Positions 38,930-47,519 of a stretch of 64,000 bases of DNA are shown here, in pieces. The first letter of the stretch is position 1; each line of letters starts with the position of its first letter. Below the pieces are notes generated by a model. It saw nothing but the letters and a program-made list of their open reading frames with translations. It was not told the DNA's origin and did no database searches. Made by a program: the position numbers and the translations under genes. This DNA is from Schlegelella aquatica (lineage in GTDB: Bacteria > Pseudomonadota > Gammaproteobacteria > Burkholderiales > Burkholderiaceae_C). The DNA is taken from the NCBI RefSeq assembly GCF_026013905.1, contig NZ_CP110257.1, positions 186,001-250,000 on the forward strand, in the 5' to 3' direction.

Positions 38930-40371
38930 CGTGCTTCGCATGGACGGGGCGGCTGAAGGCTTGGCGCCGCGCGGCCCTCGCGCTCGTGCTCGCGTTGGCG
39001 GGCTGCGCCCTGGGGCCCGACTACCGGCGCCCGGCGGTCGAACTGCCGGCGCGCTTCCCGGGCGAGCCGGCCGCGACGGCCGAGGCGCCCCCGGCGATGC
39101 CGCATCGGTGGTGGGTGCAGTTCGAGGACGCCGAGTTGAACCGGCTGATGGAGCTCGCGCTGCGGCACAACAGCGACCTCCTGCAAGCGGCCGCGCGCGT
39201 CGAGCAGGCCGAGGCGCTGCTGCGCCAGGCGCGCGCCGCCCAGTGGCCCGGCGTCGACGCGGAAGGTGCCGCCAGCCGCGGACGCTCCAGCGCCACCACC
39301 GGGTTGCCCGGCGGCGGCGTGACGGCCAACAGCTTCCGGCTGGTCGCCACGACCTCCTTCGAGATCGACTTCTGGGGCCGGCTGCGCCGCGCCTCGGAGG
39401 CCGCGCGGGCCCAGGCGCTGGCGAGCCGCTACGGTCACGAGGTCGTGCGGCAGACCGTCGCGGGCCTGGTCGCCCAGAGCTACTTCAGCCTGCGCGCATT
39501 GGATGAGCAGATCGCACTGACGCGCGAGACGCTGCGCACCCGCGAAGAAGCCCTGCGCCTGCTGCGCCTGCGACTGCAAAGCGGGGCCGGGGGGCAGCTG
39601 GAGGTCGATCAGGCCGAAGGGCTGCGCGCCGATGCCGCGTTGCAGCTGCGCGAACTGGAGCGCCAGCGCGCGCTGGCGCAGTCCCGACTGGGGCTGCTGA
39701 CAGGGCAGGCAGGGCTGGCGCTGGCGGAAGGCCGCGTGCGCAGCCTGCCGCTGCCGCCTGCGCCCCCCGCGGGGCTGCCCTCGTCGCTGCTCGAACGCCG
39801 GCCCGACGTACGGCAGGCCGAGCAACTGCTCGTGTCGGCCAACGCGCAGATCGGAGTGGCCAAGGCGGCGATGTTCCCGACGCTCTCACTGACCGGCCTG
39901 GCCGGCGGTCAGAGCGCCGAGCTCTCCGACCTGCTGCACAGCGGATCGCGCATCTGGTCGCTGGGCTTCGGCCTCACGCTGCCCCTTTTCGATGCGGGCC
40001 GCCGGCTGGCGCAGACCGAGCAGGCCGAGGCCCGGCAACGCGAGGCGCTCGCGGCCTATCAGGGCGCGGTCCAAGCCGCCTTCAAGGACGTGGCCGACGC
40101 GCTCGCCAACGTGCACGCTGCGCGCGAGTCGCAGGCCGAGGCCGAAGCCGGCGAGCGCGCCGCCACACGCGCGCTCGAGCTGGCGCACAAGCGCTACAAC
40201 GCGGGCTACTCCGGCTACCTGGAGCTGCTGGACGCCCAGCGCACGGCCAACAGCGCGCGCCTCTTGACGGTGGCCAATCGCCAGGCCCAACTGGCCGCCA
40301 CCGTGGAGCTGTTCAAAGCCCTCGGCGGCGGCTGGCGCGACGACGAGCCCGCCATCGGCGCGGCGCGCTGA
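38926..40371 (+). CDS. Outer-membrane efflux lipoprotein (NodT/OprM family)
   Basis: 481-aa outer-membrane factor. Lipobox ALAGC (C27) is followed by ALGPDYRRP, the signature of OprM/NodT lipoproteins. Two TolC-like helical repeats are visible (residues about 60-250 and 270-470, including ERRPDVRQAEQLLVSANAQIGVAKAAMFP and KRYNAGYSGYLELLDAQRT). It overlaps the pump gene by ATGA and completes the tripartite efflux operon. Confidence 0.96.
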   Translation: MTCFAWTGRLKAWRRAALALVLALAGCALGPDYRRPAVELPARFPGEPAATAEAPPAMPHRWWVQFEDAELNRLMELALRHNSDLLQAAARVEQAEALLRQARAAQWPGVDAEGAASRGRSSATTGLPGGGVTANSFRLVATTSFEIDFWGRLRRASEAARAQALASRYGHEVVRQTVAGLVAQSYFSLRALDEQIALTRETLRTREEALRLLRLRLQSGAGGQLEVDQAEGLRADAALQLRELERQRALAQSRLGLLTGQAGLALAEGRVRSLPLPPAPPAGLPSSLLERRPDVRQAEQLLVSANAQIGVAKAAMFPTLSLTGLAGGQSAELSDLLHSGSRIWSLGFGLTLPLFDAGRRLAQTEQAEARQREALAAYQGAVQAAFKDVADALANVHAARESQAEAEAGERAATRALELAHKRYNAGYSGYLELLDAQRTANSARLLTVANRQAQLAATVELFKALGGGWRDDEPAIGAAR

Positions 40372-40391
40372 GCCCCGAGCGGGGGCCCGCG

Positions 40392-41580
40392 CTACAGCGG
40401 CAGCCCCTCGCTGGTGGCCCAGCGCTCCATCAGCGTGTTGGACGGCAGCGATTCGTCGAGCAGCTTGCGCGCCGTCTCGATGCCGGCCACGGGCAGGCCC
40501 TTGGGGTCGAGCACGCCGATCTGCACCAGCACGCTGGCCTGATCCCAGTAGATGTGCTCGTGGCACAGCTTGTCGCCGCGGAACTGCACGATGGCCACGA
40601 GCGGGATCTCGACATAACGCCCCGTGGGCGGGATGCCCGGCAGCATCCAGTCGATCTCCATCGTGTGCGTGAAGCAGAACAGCAGTTCGTCGACGATCTG
40701 CGTGGCGCCGATGGTGCGCGAGATCGGGATGAGCTTCGTGTCCGGCGGGTTGCGGTCGACGAAGTGGTACTTGTAGAAGCGCTTGAGCTGGTCGTGGCCC
40801 ACGCCGCCCGTCATCGTCGGGATGTGGTTCACGTACGGCTGAGAGACCATCGTCGCCATCGTCGCGTCGACGTCGCGCGTGGCGAACTCGTGTTCGCAAT
40901 GCTTGTCCCACAGCGCCGACAGGTCGTGGTAGGGGCCGAGTTCGCGGCGCAGGGCCGCGACGGTGCGTTGCCATGCCATGCCCGCGGCCGTCTTGCTGTA
41001 GTGGGGCGAGGCGGGTCGGGCGAAGGCGTGGTCCACGCCCGGGTAGACGTAGGTCTCGCAGTCGGGCCGGCCGGCCAGCGCGCTCACGATGCTTTCGCGA
41101 GCCGGCGCCGGGCAGTAGGCGTCGAGCTCGGCCATGTGCAGCACGAGCCGCCCGTGCAGGTGCGAGGCCTCGTGCAGGTGCGAGGCCTCGTGCAGGTGCG
41201 AGGACTCGTGCAGGTGCGAGGCCTCGTGCAGGTGCTGCTCGATGCCCACCCCGTAGTAGCCGACGCTCACGTCCAGCTTGCCGCGGCACGCAGCAAGATA
41301 GGCGAGCTTGCCCCCCAGGCAGTAGCCGACGCAGCCCACCTTGCCGGTGCACTCGGGCCGTGACTTCAGGGCGCCGGCGGCGGCGAGCAGGTCTTGCACG
41401 CCTGCATCGACGTCGAAGCGCTGGTACAGCTCGAACGCGCGTTGCCATTCCTGCTCGCTGTAGCCGAGGTCGATGCCGGGCTCCAGTCGCCAGTAGAGAT
41501 CGGGCACCAGCACGACGTAGCCCTCCGCCGCGAACGCGTCGGCGGTGCGTCGCATGAACTCGTTGATGCCGAAGATCTCC
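40392..41580 (-). pseudogene. Dienelactone hydrolase-SnoaL fusion gene, 5' end lost at island junction
   Basis: The surviving frame encodes the dienelactone-hydrolase fold from EIFGINEFMRR onward, including nucleophile motif GYCLGGKLAYLA, AELDAYCP and DHAF. It is followed by a SnoaL/NTF2-like domain (LWDKHCEHEFATRDVDATMA...IYWDQASVLVQIGVL). Family members have about 40 more N-terminal residues ending in a V-V-x-Q-EIFG motif; here homology stops at 41580, where GGR replaces the expected residues and sequence becomes unrelated. The frame stays open to 41816, so a chimeric protein could still be made. A run of His-Leu-His-Glu-Ala-Ser repeats lies after GVGIEQ. Confidence 0.75.
41154..41234. repeat. 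18-bp in-frame tandem repeat inside the hydrolase remnant
   Basis: Four full units of GTGCAGGTGCGAGGCCTC (one with a C-to-A change) plus a half unit, encoding repeated HLHEAS on the minus strand. It enlarges a loop next to the active-site region. The near identity of the units indicates recent slippage or unequal crossing-over. Confidence 0.9.
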
Positions 41581-41650
41581 CGGCCCCCGGCAGTGGGGCG
41601 CGGCGCAGGCAGAATGGCCCGGAACCCCGCGCGGTGTCGGGGAACCCGGA

Positions 41651-41682
41651 AACGAAAACGCCCAACCGAGAACGGTTGGGCG
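41651..41682 (-). terminator. Intrinsic terminator at the island's left edge
   Basis: On the minus strand CGCCCAACCG-TTCT-CGGTTGGGCG is followed by TTTTCGTTT: a 10-bp perfect stem, 4-nt loop and a U-rich tail. It would stop minus-strand transcription arriving from the island. No minus-strand gene remains upstream, so it may be left over from a lost gene. Confidence 0.7.
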
Positions 41683-41843
41683 CTGGAAAGTGGTGGTGTA
41701 GTCCTCACCAACGTCCAACCCGGATTCCGAACAGGATCGCAAGCCGGCGGGCTCGAGGGTGCGAATTCGGTGATCTGGACGCGCCCGCCCTCGCCAGGGT
41801 CACAGGTCGGCGACACGAAACCGCAGAAACGCCTTTACAGCAC

Positions 41844-41872
41844 TTGCCGAGCTTGTCTTGTGCGCCTACCAT
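41844..41872 (+). promoter_or_regulatory. Promoter of the type I R-M operon
   Basis: TTGCCG and TACCAT are separated by exactly 17 bp, placing the start of transcription near 41879. Between it and the first start codon lies the palindrome GTAATC-G-GATTAC (41901-41913), a possible operator. Confidence 0.5.
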
Positions 41873-41919
41873 TCGCTCATGGAGCAAGCAACTGAACGCA
41901 GTAATCGGATTACAGCGAA

Positions 41920-42498
41920 ATGATGCTCGGGCTGATCAACATCGCTGAGGTCCGCATGGGCTACTCATTCCGCGGCCGCCTGGAAACGGATGCGGAAGGC
42001 GACGTCGCCGTGATTCAGATGAAGGACATCGACGACGCCAACCTCCTCCACCCCGAGGGCTTGGCGCGCATTCATATGCCCGATCTGAAGAACCGGCATC
42101 TGGTTCGCGCGGGGGACCTGTTGTTTCGGTCGCGGGGGGTGACCAATTCGGCTGCGCTCGTGGGGGCAGACATTGGCCGCGCCGTGCTGGCCGCGCCCAT
42201 GCTTTTGATTCGGCCGAACACCGAGCTCGTCGAGCCCGCCTACCTGCAGTGGTTCATCAACCACCCGGCGACCCAGGCCGCGCTCGCAGGGCGGGCAGCC
42301 GGAACGGCCGTGAAGATGATCGGCAAGGGTGTGCTTGACAGTCTTGAGGTCGCACTGCCGCCGCTGGAGAGGCAGCGCCTCATCGTCGAGGTCGCACAGT
42401 TCTCGTCGCGCGAGGCGGCCTTGCTGGAGGAATTGAGGGGGCGCCGAAAGGCGCTGATCGAAGGAATCCTGCTGCGTGAAGCACAGGAGACCCGCTGA
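41920..42498 (+). CDS. Half-size type I restriction specificity (HsdS-like) protein
   Basis: 192 aa carrying one target-recognition domain and one coiled-coil. It shows IQMKDIDDANL, RHLVRAGDLLFRSRG, the IGKGVLDSLEVALPPLERQRLIVEVA conserved region and a C-terminal helix. Normal HsdS has two such halves (about 400 aa); a single half must dimerise to form a specificity unit that would read a palindromic bipartite site. It is the first gene of the R-M operon, preceding DUF2188 and hsdM. It could be a second specificity choice for HsdM, or a degenerate fragment. Confidence 0.8.
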   Translation: MMLGLINIAEVRMGYSFRGRLETDAEGDVAVIQMKDIDDANLLHPEGLARIHMPDLKNRHLVRAGDLLFRSRGVTNSAALVGADIGRAVLAAPMLLIRPNTELVEPAYLQWFINHPATQAALAGRAAGTAVKMIGKGVLDSLEVALPPLERQRLIVEVAQFSSREAALLEELRGRRKALIEGILLREAQETR

Positions 42499-42582
42499 TG
42501 GTCAGCGGGTGAGGAAGCCGGCCCGAGTACTGGACCTACTCAGACCGGCACGTCGTTCAACACAACGTTTGAGGCACCAATT

Positions 42583-42825
42583 ATGGCCAACAAGGCTTCA
42601 ACCAGCAACACGCGGCACGTCGTGCCGAACCCCAACGGTGGTTGGGACAACAAGCGCGGCGGGGCGACCCGTGCCGGATCTCACCACGATACCAAGCGGG
42701 AGGCCATCGACGCCGCGCGGCGCATGAGCCAACGCGAGGGGTCGGAACTGAAGATCCACAACCGCGACGGGAAGATCGGTCAGTCCGACAGCCACGGTAA
42801 CGACCCCAGGAAGATCCCTGGCTGA
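42583..42825 (+). CDS. DUF2188 small protein
   Basis: 80 aa. RHVVPNPNGGWDNKRGGATRAGSHH and the following TKREAIDAARRMSQREGSELKIHNRDGKI match the DUF2188 pattern. The protein is basic and has no signal peptide. Its role is unknown; here it lies between the first hsdS-like gene and hsdM. Confidence 0.85.
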   Translation: MANKASTSNTRHVVPNPNGGWDNKRGGATRAGSHHDTKREAIDAARRMSQREGSELKIHNRDGKIGQSDSHGNDPRKIPG

Positions 42826-42832
42826 CAGAAAA

Positions 42833-42860
42833 GCGGGGCGGCCGGCAGCGGGCGCCCCGC
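42833..42860 (+). other. Hairpin between DUF2188 gene and hsdM
   Basis: GCGGGGCG pairs with CGCCCCGC around a 12-nt loop, 24 bp before hsdM. There is no U-run, so it may tune hsdM translation or mRNA stability instead of terminating transcription. Confidence 0.45.
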
Positions 42861-42884
42861 CCAGCGACCATCAAGGAGCAAGGA

Positions 42885-44453
42885 ATGACCGACAAGCTGT
42901 CTCAACAAGAAGTCAACGCCACCGCCTGGGCCGCGTGCGACACGTTCCGAGGGGTGGTCGATCCCGCGCAGTACAAGGACTACATCCTGGTGATGCTGTT
43001 CCTCAAGTACATCAGCGACCTCTGGAACGACCACTACGCTGAATACAAGGCGCAGTACGGCGATGACGACGAACGCATCCGCCGCAAGCTCGAGCGCGAG
43101 CGCTTCATCCTGCCGTATGTCGAGCTGAAGGATGCCGATACCGGCAAAGTACTCGACCGCTTCCTGGGCGACTTCAACGCGCTGTACGAGCGCCGCAACG
43201 AGCCCAACATCGGCGAGCTGATCAACATCGTGCTCGATCACATCGAGGACGCGAACAAGGCCAAGCTCGAGGGCGTCTTCCGCAACATTGACTTCAACAG
43301 CGAGGCCAACCTCGGCAAGGCCAAGGACCGCAACCGCCGCTTGAAGACCCTGCTGGAAGATTTCGCCAAGCTCGACCTGCGCCCCTCCAGGGTCTCCGAA
43401 GACGTCATCGGCAACACTTACATCTACCTCATCGAACGCTTCGGGTCCGATGCCGGCAAGAAGGCCGGCGAGTTCTACACGCCCAAGATGGTCTCGCGCC
43501 TGCTGGCGGCCTTGGCCAACCCCAAGCCCGGCGACCGCATCTGTGACCCCTCCTGCGGTTCCGGCAGCTTGCTGATCGAAGCCGCCCAATGGGTCGAGGC
43601 CCAAGGCAGTCACAACTACGCCCTCTTCGGTGAAGAGGTCAACGGTGCCACGTGGGCCTTGGCGCGGATGAACATGTTCATCCACAGCAAGGACGCCGCC
43701 CGCATCGAATGGTGCGACACGCTCAACAGCCCGGCGCTCATCGAGGGCGACCGGCTGATGAAGTTCAACGTCGTTGTCGCCAACCCGCCCTTCTCGCTGG
43801 ACAAGTGGGGTGCGGAGCACGCGGACCACGACCGCTTCAACCGCTTCTGGCGCGGCGTGCCGCCCAAGTCCAAGGGCGACTGGGCGTTCATCACCAACAT
43901 GATCGAACGCGCGCTGCCCCAGGAGGGCCGTGTCGCCGTCGTCGTGCCGCACGGGGTGCTGTTCCGCGGTGGCGCCGAAGGACGCATCCGCCGCGCGATG
44001 ATCGAGGAAAACCTGCTCGATGCCGTCGTCGGCCTGCCCGGCAACCTGTTCCCGACCACCTCGATTCCGGTGGCCATCCTGCTGTTTGACCGCGCGCGCG
44101 AGAAAGGCGGCTCGCGCGAACACGTGCGCGACGTGCTGTTCGTCGACGCCAGCCGCGAGTTCATCCCCGGCAAGAACCAGAACCAGCTGTCCGAAGCACA
44201 CTTCCAGAAGATCGTCTCGACGGTGGCCGAGCGCCGTAACGTCGACAAATACGCCTACGTCGCGCCGCTGGACGAGATCGCCGAGAACGACTTCAACCTC
44301 AACATCCCCCGCTACGTCGATACCTTCGAGGAAGAGGAAGAAATCGATGTCGCCGCCGTGCAGCGCGAGATCGAGCAGCTCGAGCGCGAGCTGGCCGAGG
44401 TGCGCGAGCGCATGCGCGAGCACCTCAAGACTCTGGGCGCGGAGGTGGCCTGA
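42885..44453 (+). CDS. hsdM: Type I restriction-modification system methyltransferase subunit HsdM
   Basis: 522-aa N6-adenine DNA methyltransferase. An HsdM N-terminal helical domain (residues about 10-170: YKDYILVMLFLKYISDLWND) precedes the catalytic domain with FYTPKMVSRLLAAL (near 196), SAM site CDPSCGSGSLLIEA and catalytic NPPFSLDKW (near 300). The C-terminus is a coiled coil that contacts HsdS. It starts after AAGGAG-type ribosome-binding sequence and its stop overlaps the rhuM start by one base. Confidence 0.97.
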   Translation: MTDKLSQQEVNATAWAACDTFRGVVDPAQYKDYILVMLFLKYISDLWNDHYAEYKAQYGDDDERIRRKLERERFILPYVELKDADTGKVLDRFLGDFNALYERRNEPNIGELINIVLDHIEDANKAKLEGVFRNIDFNSEANLGKAKDRNRRLKTLLEDFAKLDLRPSRVSEDVIGNTYIYLIERFGSDAGKKAGEFYTPKMVSRLLAALANPKPGDRICDPSCGSGSLLIEAAQWVEAQGSHNYALFGEEVNGATWALARMNMFIHSKDAARIEWCDTLNSPALIEGDRLMKFNVVVANPPFSLDKWGAEHADHDRFNRFWRGVPPKSKGDWAFITNMIERALPQEGRVAVVVPHGVLFRGGAEGRIRRAMIEENLLDAVVGLPGNLFPTTSIPVAILLFDRAREKGGSREHVRDVLFVDASREFIPGKNQNQLSEAHFQKIVSTVAERRNVDKYAYVAPLDEIAENDFNLNIPRYVDTFEEEEEIDVAAVQREIEQLERELAEVRERMREHLKTLGAEVA

Positions 44454-45472
44454 TGGCGGGCGAACTCATCCTCTACACCACCGAGGACGGCGCGGCGAGT
44501 GTGCGCCTGCGCGCCGAAGGCGGCAGCGTCTGGATCACCCAGGCGGAGATGGCGGCGTTGTTCCAGACCACCCCGCAAAACATCACCCTGCACGTCAAGG
44601 CCATCTATGCCGAGGGCGAGCTCCAGCCCGAGGCAACTTGTAAGGAACACTTACAAGTTCGCCAGGAGGGCGGGCGGCAGGTCAGGCGGGCGCTCAAGCA
44701 CTACAACCTGGACATGATCCTGGCCGTGGGCTACCGGGTGCGCTCCCTGCGCGGCACCCAGTTCCGCCAGTGGGCCACCACCCACCTGCGCGAGTACCTG
44801 GTCAAGGGCTTCGTCATGGACGACGAGCGCCTGAAGGAACCCGGTGGCTGGGACTACTTCGACGAACTGCTCGAACGCATCCGCGACATCCGGGCGTCCG
44901 AGAAGCGCTTTTACCAGAAGGTGCGCGACATCTACGCCACCGCCGTGGACTACGACCCCAAGTCCGAGGCCGCCCAGCTCTTCTTCAAGAAGGTGCAGAA
45001 CAAGATGCTCTGGGCCGTTACCGGGCACACGGCGGCCGAACTGATCTCGGGACGAGCTGACCCGGCGCTACCGAACATGGGCCTCACCAGCTTCAAGGGC
45101 AGCCGGGTTCGCCAGGGCGACGTCACCATCGCCAAGAACTACCTGCAAGCCGCCGAAATCGACGAGCTCAATCGCATCGTCGTCATGTACCTCGACTACG
45201 CCGAGGACATGGCCCGCCGCCGCAAGCCCATGACCATGCGCGAGTGGGAGGACAAGCTCGACGCCTTCCTGCAGTTCAACGAACGGGACGTGCTGACCCA
45301 CGCCGGCAAGATCAGCGCCCAGGTGGCCGAGCGACTGGCGCTGGAGCGCTACGAGACCTTCGATGCGGCGCGGCGGGAAGCGGCCCGGCTGGGGGCGGAT
45401 GCCGAGGACATGGAGGCGCTGGAGCAGGTCGGGCGCACGCTGGAGGATAAGGGGCGGGGGAAGAAGAAATGA
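44453..45472 (+). CDS. rhuM: RhuM family protein
   Basis: 339 aa matching the Virulence_RhuM family. It contains VWITQAEMAALFQTTPQNITLHVKAIY, ATCKEHLQVRQEGGRQVRR, LDMILAVGYRVRSLRGTQFRQWAT and a C-terminal MTMREWEDKLDAFLQFN. The first named member is in a Salmonella pathogenicity island, but such genes are common inside type I R-M loci. The middle segment resembles a Fic/Doc-like N-terminal DNA-binding region. It overlaps hsdS by 4 bp. No activity is established. Confidence 0.92.
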   Translation: MAGELILYTTEDGAASVRLRAEGGSVWITQAEMAALFQTTPQNITLHVKAIYAEGELQPEATCKEHLQVRQEGGRQVRRALKHYNLDMILAVGYRVRSLRGTQFRQWATTHLREYLVKGFVMDDERLKEPGGWDYFDELLERIRDIRASEKRFYQKVRDIYATAVDYDPKSEAAQLFFKKVQNKMLWAVTGHTAAELISGRADPALPNMGLTSFKGSRVRQGDVTIAKNYLQAAEIDELNRIVVMYLDYAEDMARRRKPMTMREWEDKLDAFLQFNERDVLTHAGKISAQVAERLALERYETFDAARREAARLGADAEDMEALEQVGRTLEDKGRGKKK

Positions 45473-46671
45473 AGCGCCCAGCTGGTTGGGCAAACCTGCC
45501 CCTTCACCACCTTGCCGACGTGCGCACGGGCCTTTCCAAAAACGCTAAGCGAGAAGGGCCGACGGTGAGGCTCCCTTATTTGAGAGTGGCCAACGTACAG
45601 GATGGCATTGTTGATCTATCTGACGTGCAAGAAATTGAGGTGCCTGCCAGTCAAGTAGCACGCTTCACTTTACAGAAGGGCGATCTTCTGCTTATCGAAG
45701 GCAACGGAAACCCTGAAAACCTTGGGCGTGGTTGTCTCTGGGATGGCCAGATCAGTGACATCGTTCATCAAAATCACGTGTTCGCTGTCCGACCACGCCC
45801 CAATAGTCAATTGCTGCCGAAGTTTCTCGAACTTCAAGTCCAATCGGACTATGGCCGAAACTACTTTCTATCATGTGCCAAGGGGTCTACTGGCCTGTCG
45901 TCGCTGAACTCGACTCAGCTGAAGGAATTCCCACTCCTAGTTCCGCCGTATGAAGAGCAGTGCCAGATAACGGAAGTGGTAGGAGCCTGGGCCTCCGCCA
46001 TCCAGAAAACCGAGCAACTGATCGAGGCGAAGGAGCGATACTACACCCACGAACTCTCGCGCCTCATCAGCCGTGGCCAGCATCCGCGCGGCCAAGTCGG
46101 TTCTTTTGCCCACGAAATATCTGAGCGCAATCGCGATGGCAATGAGGCCCGCGTCCTGAGCGTCACCAATTCGCGGGGTTTCGTCCTGCCGGAAGATCAG
46201 TTCGAGCGCCGTGTCGCCAGCGCCGACTTGTCTAATTACAAGGTGGTGCGGCGCGGGCAGTACGCCTACAACCCCTCCCGTATCAACGTTGGCTCCATCG
46301 CCCGGCTGGACGACTGGGATGATGGCGTGCTGAGTCCGATGTACGTGGTGTTCGGGCTCGACGAGACCAAGGTCGATTCCGATTATTTCCGACACTGGCT
46401 TGATTCCCACGAGGCGCGGGAACGCATCAAGAAGAGCGCCCAGGGCAGCGTGCGCGAAACCGTGTCCTTCAGCGAGTTTGCCAGCCTCTCCATTCCCTTG
46501 CCCGACCTCGCCACCCAAACCGCCATCGCCCGCTATCTCAATACGCTACGCCAAGAAATCACCCTGCTTTCCCGCTCTCTTACCGCCCTCAAACGCCAAA
46601 AACGCGGCCTGATGCAAAAGCTTTTGACCGGCAAGTGGCGCGTGCCCGTCACCGAAGTGGAGGTCACATGA
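45469..46671 (+). CDS. hsdS: Type I restriction-modification specificity subunit HsdS
   Basis: 400 aa with the full two-half architecture. Target domain 1 (residues about 1-150) ends at LNSTQLKEFPLLVPPYEEQCQITEVV, followed by a coiled coil. Target domain 2 (about 205-340) ends at SFSEFASLSIPLPDLATQTAIARYLN, followed by a second coiled coil ending KRGLMQKLLTGKWRV. It directs HsdM/HsdR to an asymmetric bipartite DNA site that cannot be predicted from sequence. Lower GC and different codon use than flanking host genes suggest recent acquisition of specificity domains. Confidence 0.95.
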   Translation: MKRPAGWANLPLHHLADVRTGLSKNAKREGPTVRLPYLRVANVQDGIVDLSDVQEIEVPASQVARFTLQKGDLLLIEGNGNPENLGRGCLWDGQISDIVHQNHVFAVRPRPNSQLLPKFLELQVQSDYGRNYFLSCAKGSTGLSSLNSTQLKEFPLLVPPYEEQCQITEVVGAWASAIQKTEQLIEAKERYYTHELSRLISRGQHPRGQVGSFAHEISERNRDGNEARVLSVTNSRGFVLPEDQFERRVASADLSNYKVVRRGQYAYNPSRINVGSIARLDDWDDGVLSPMYVVFGLDETKVDSDYFRHWLDSHEARERIKKSAQGSVRETVSFSEFASLSIPLPDLATQTAIARYLNTLRQEITLLSRSLTALKRQKRGLMQKLLTGKWRVPVTEVEVT

Positions 46672-47507
46672 AGTTTGCGTACGTCGATGAATCGGGAGAT
46701 GCCGGCGAAGGCGACGTGTTCGTCATGGCAGGGCTGCTGATCGATGCGTATCGGCTGCGCAAATACACCAGCCAGTTCGATCAGGCCCTTTCCGCATTCC
46801 TGGCAAAGCACCCGGGCGCCCCGAAAGAACTGAAGACCAAGGCCTTCATCAACGGCAGAGGCGGATGGAACGTTGTTGCGCCCGATGAACGCAAGCAGTT
46901 CCTGACCGACATTTGCGACCTGGCCGTCGAGGTATCGAAGATATACGGCTTTGGCATGTCCTTTCAGGCTTTCAACGCGGCGTGCGCTGGGGGCGCCTAC
47001 GCGATCCCAGGCTCGAAGGACTACTGGCCCTTGTTAGGCATGTTCATCTGCGGCCTGATCCAAAAGAAGATGCAGACGCAGTCAAACAACAAAGGTTTGT
47101 CCGTCATCATCTTCGACGACAACAAGGTCCACATGCCCAAGCTGTCGGACGGTCTGTACTACGCGAATCCCTGGTTCGATGGACTCTACCAGCAGAGCAA
47201 GACCGTGAAGGGCAAAACAGTGTGGCAACCGCTCAAGCAATCCGAGCGCTTCGACCAGGTCATCAACACCGCATTCGCGATCAAGTCGGAACATTCCTCG
47301 CTCGTACAAATTGCCGATGCGGTTTCGTACGTGTATCGCAGATGGCTGGAGCTCACGGCGCTACCGGAAGCCTATTCGGGAGAAAAGGCATTCTATGAGG
47401 GGCTGGTTCACAAGCTCGATAGCCGCAGGGAAAGACTAGGGCGTACGCCGAAAACCGAGTGCGTCGACTTCTACAACGCGATCAAGCACCCGGCGTGGGT
47501 GATCTGA
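46668..47507 (+). CDS. DUF3800 protein
   Basis: 279 aa from ATG 46668, which overlaps the hsdS stop (ATGA). The opening MKFAYVDESGDAG, central VIIFDDNKV and C-terminal SSLVQIADAVSYVYRR are the three conserved acidic motifs of DUF3800, a family proposed to have an RNase H-like fold. Such proteins are frequent in defence and mobile regions. A nuclease role is plausible because the acidic residues are kept, but it is not shown. It lies between hsdS and the unknown 539-aa gene. Confidence 0.9.
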   Translation: MKFAYVDESGDAGEGDVFVMAGLLIDAYRLRKYTSQFDQALSAFLAKHPGAPKELKTKAFINGRGGWNVVAPDERKQFLTDICDLAVEVSKIYGFGMSFQAFNAACAGGAYAIPGSKDYWPLLGMFICGLIQKKMQTQSNNKGLSVIIFDDNKVHMPKLSDGLYYANPWFDGLYQQSKTVKGKTVWQPLKQSERFDQVINTAFAIKSEHSSLVQIADAVSYVYRRWLELTALPEAYSGEKAFYEGLVHKLDSRRERLGRTPKTECVDFYNAIKHPAWVI

Positions 47508-47519
47508 GGGAGGCTGACG

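Noticed and set aside
35600..38941. A 1113-codon minus-strand frame opposite the RND pump gene
   Set aside because: His/Asp/Arg-rich shadow of a well-defined AcrB-like gene; no start signal and no family resemblance.
41154..41234. 18-bp repeats considered as CRISPR or attachment sites
   Set aside because: Contiguous, in frame with a coding region and encoding HLHEAS units; this is a coding tandem repeat.
41581..41919. Integrase, transposase or tRNA at the left island edge
   Set aside because: The sequence contains only short unrelated frames, a terminator and a promoter; no tRNA cloverleaf or recombinase motif was found.
44453..45472. RhuM gene as a Fic-type AMP-transferase
   Set aside because: The HPFxxGNGR Fic active-site motif is absent; only the N-terminal part is reminiscent of Fic-associated regions.
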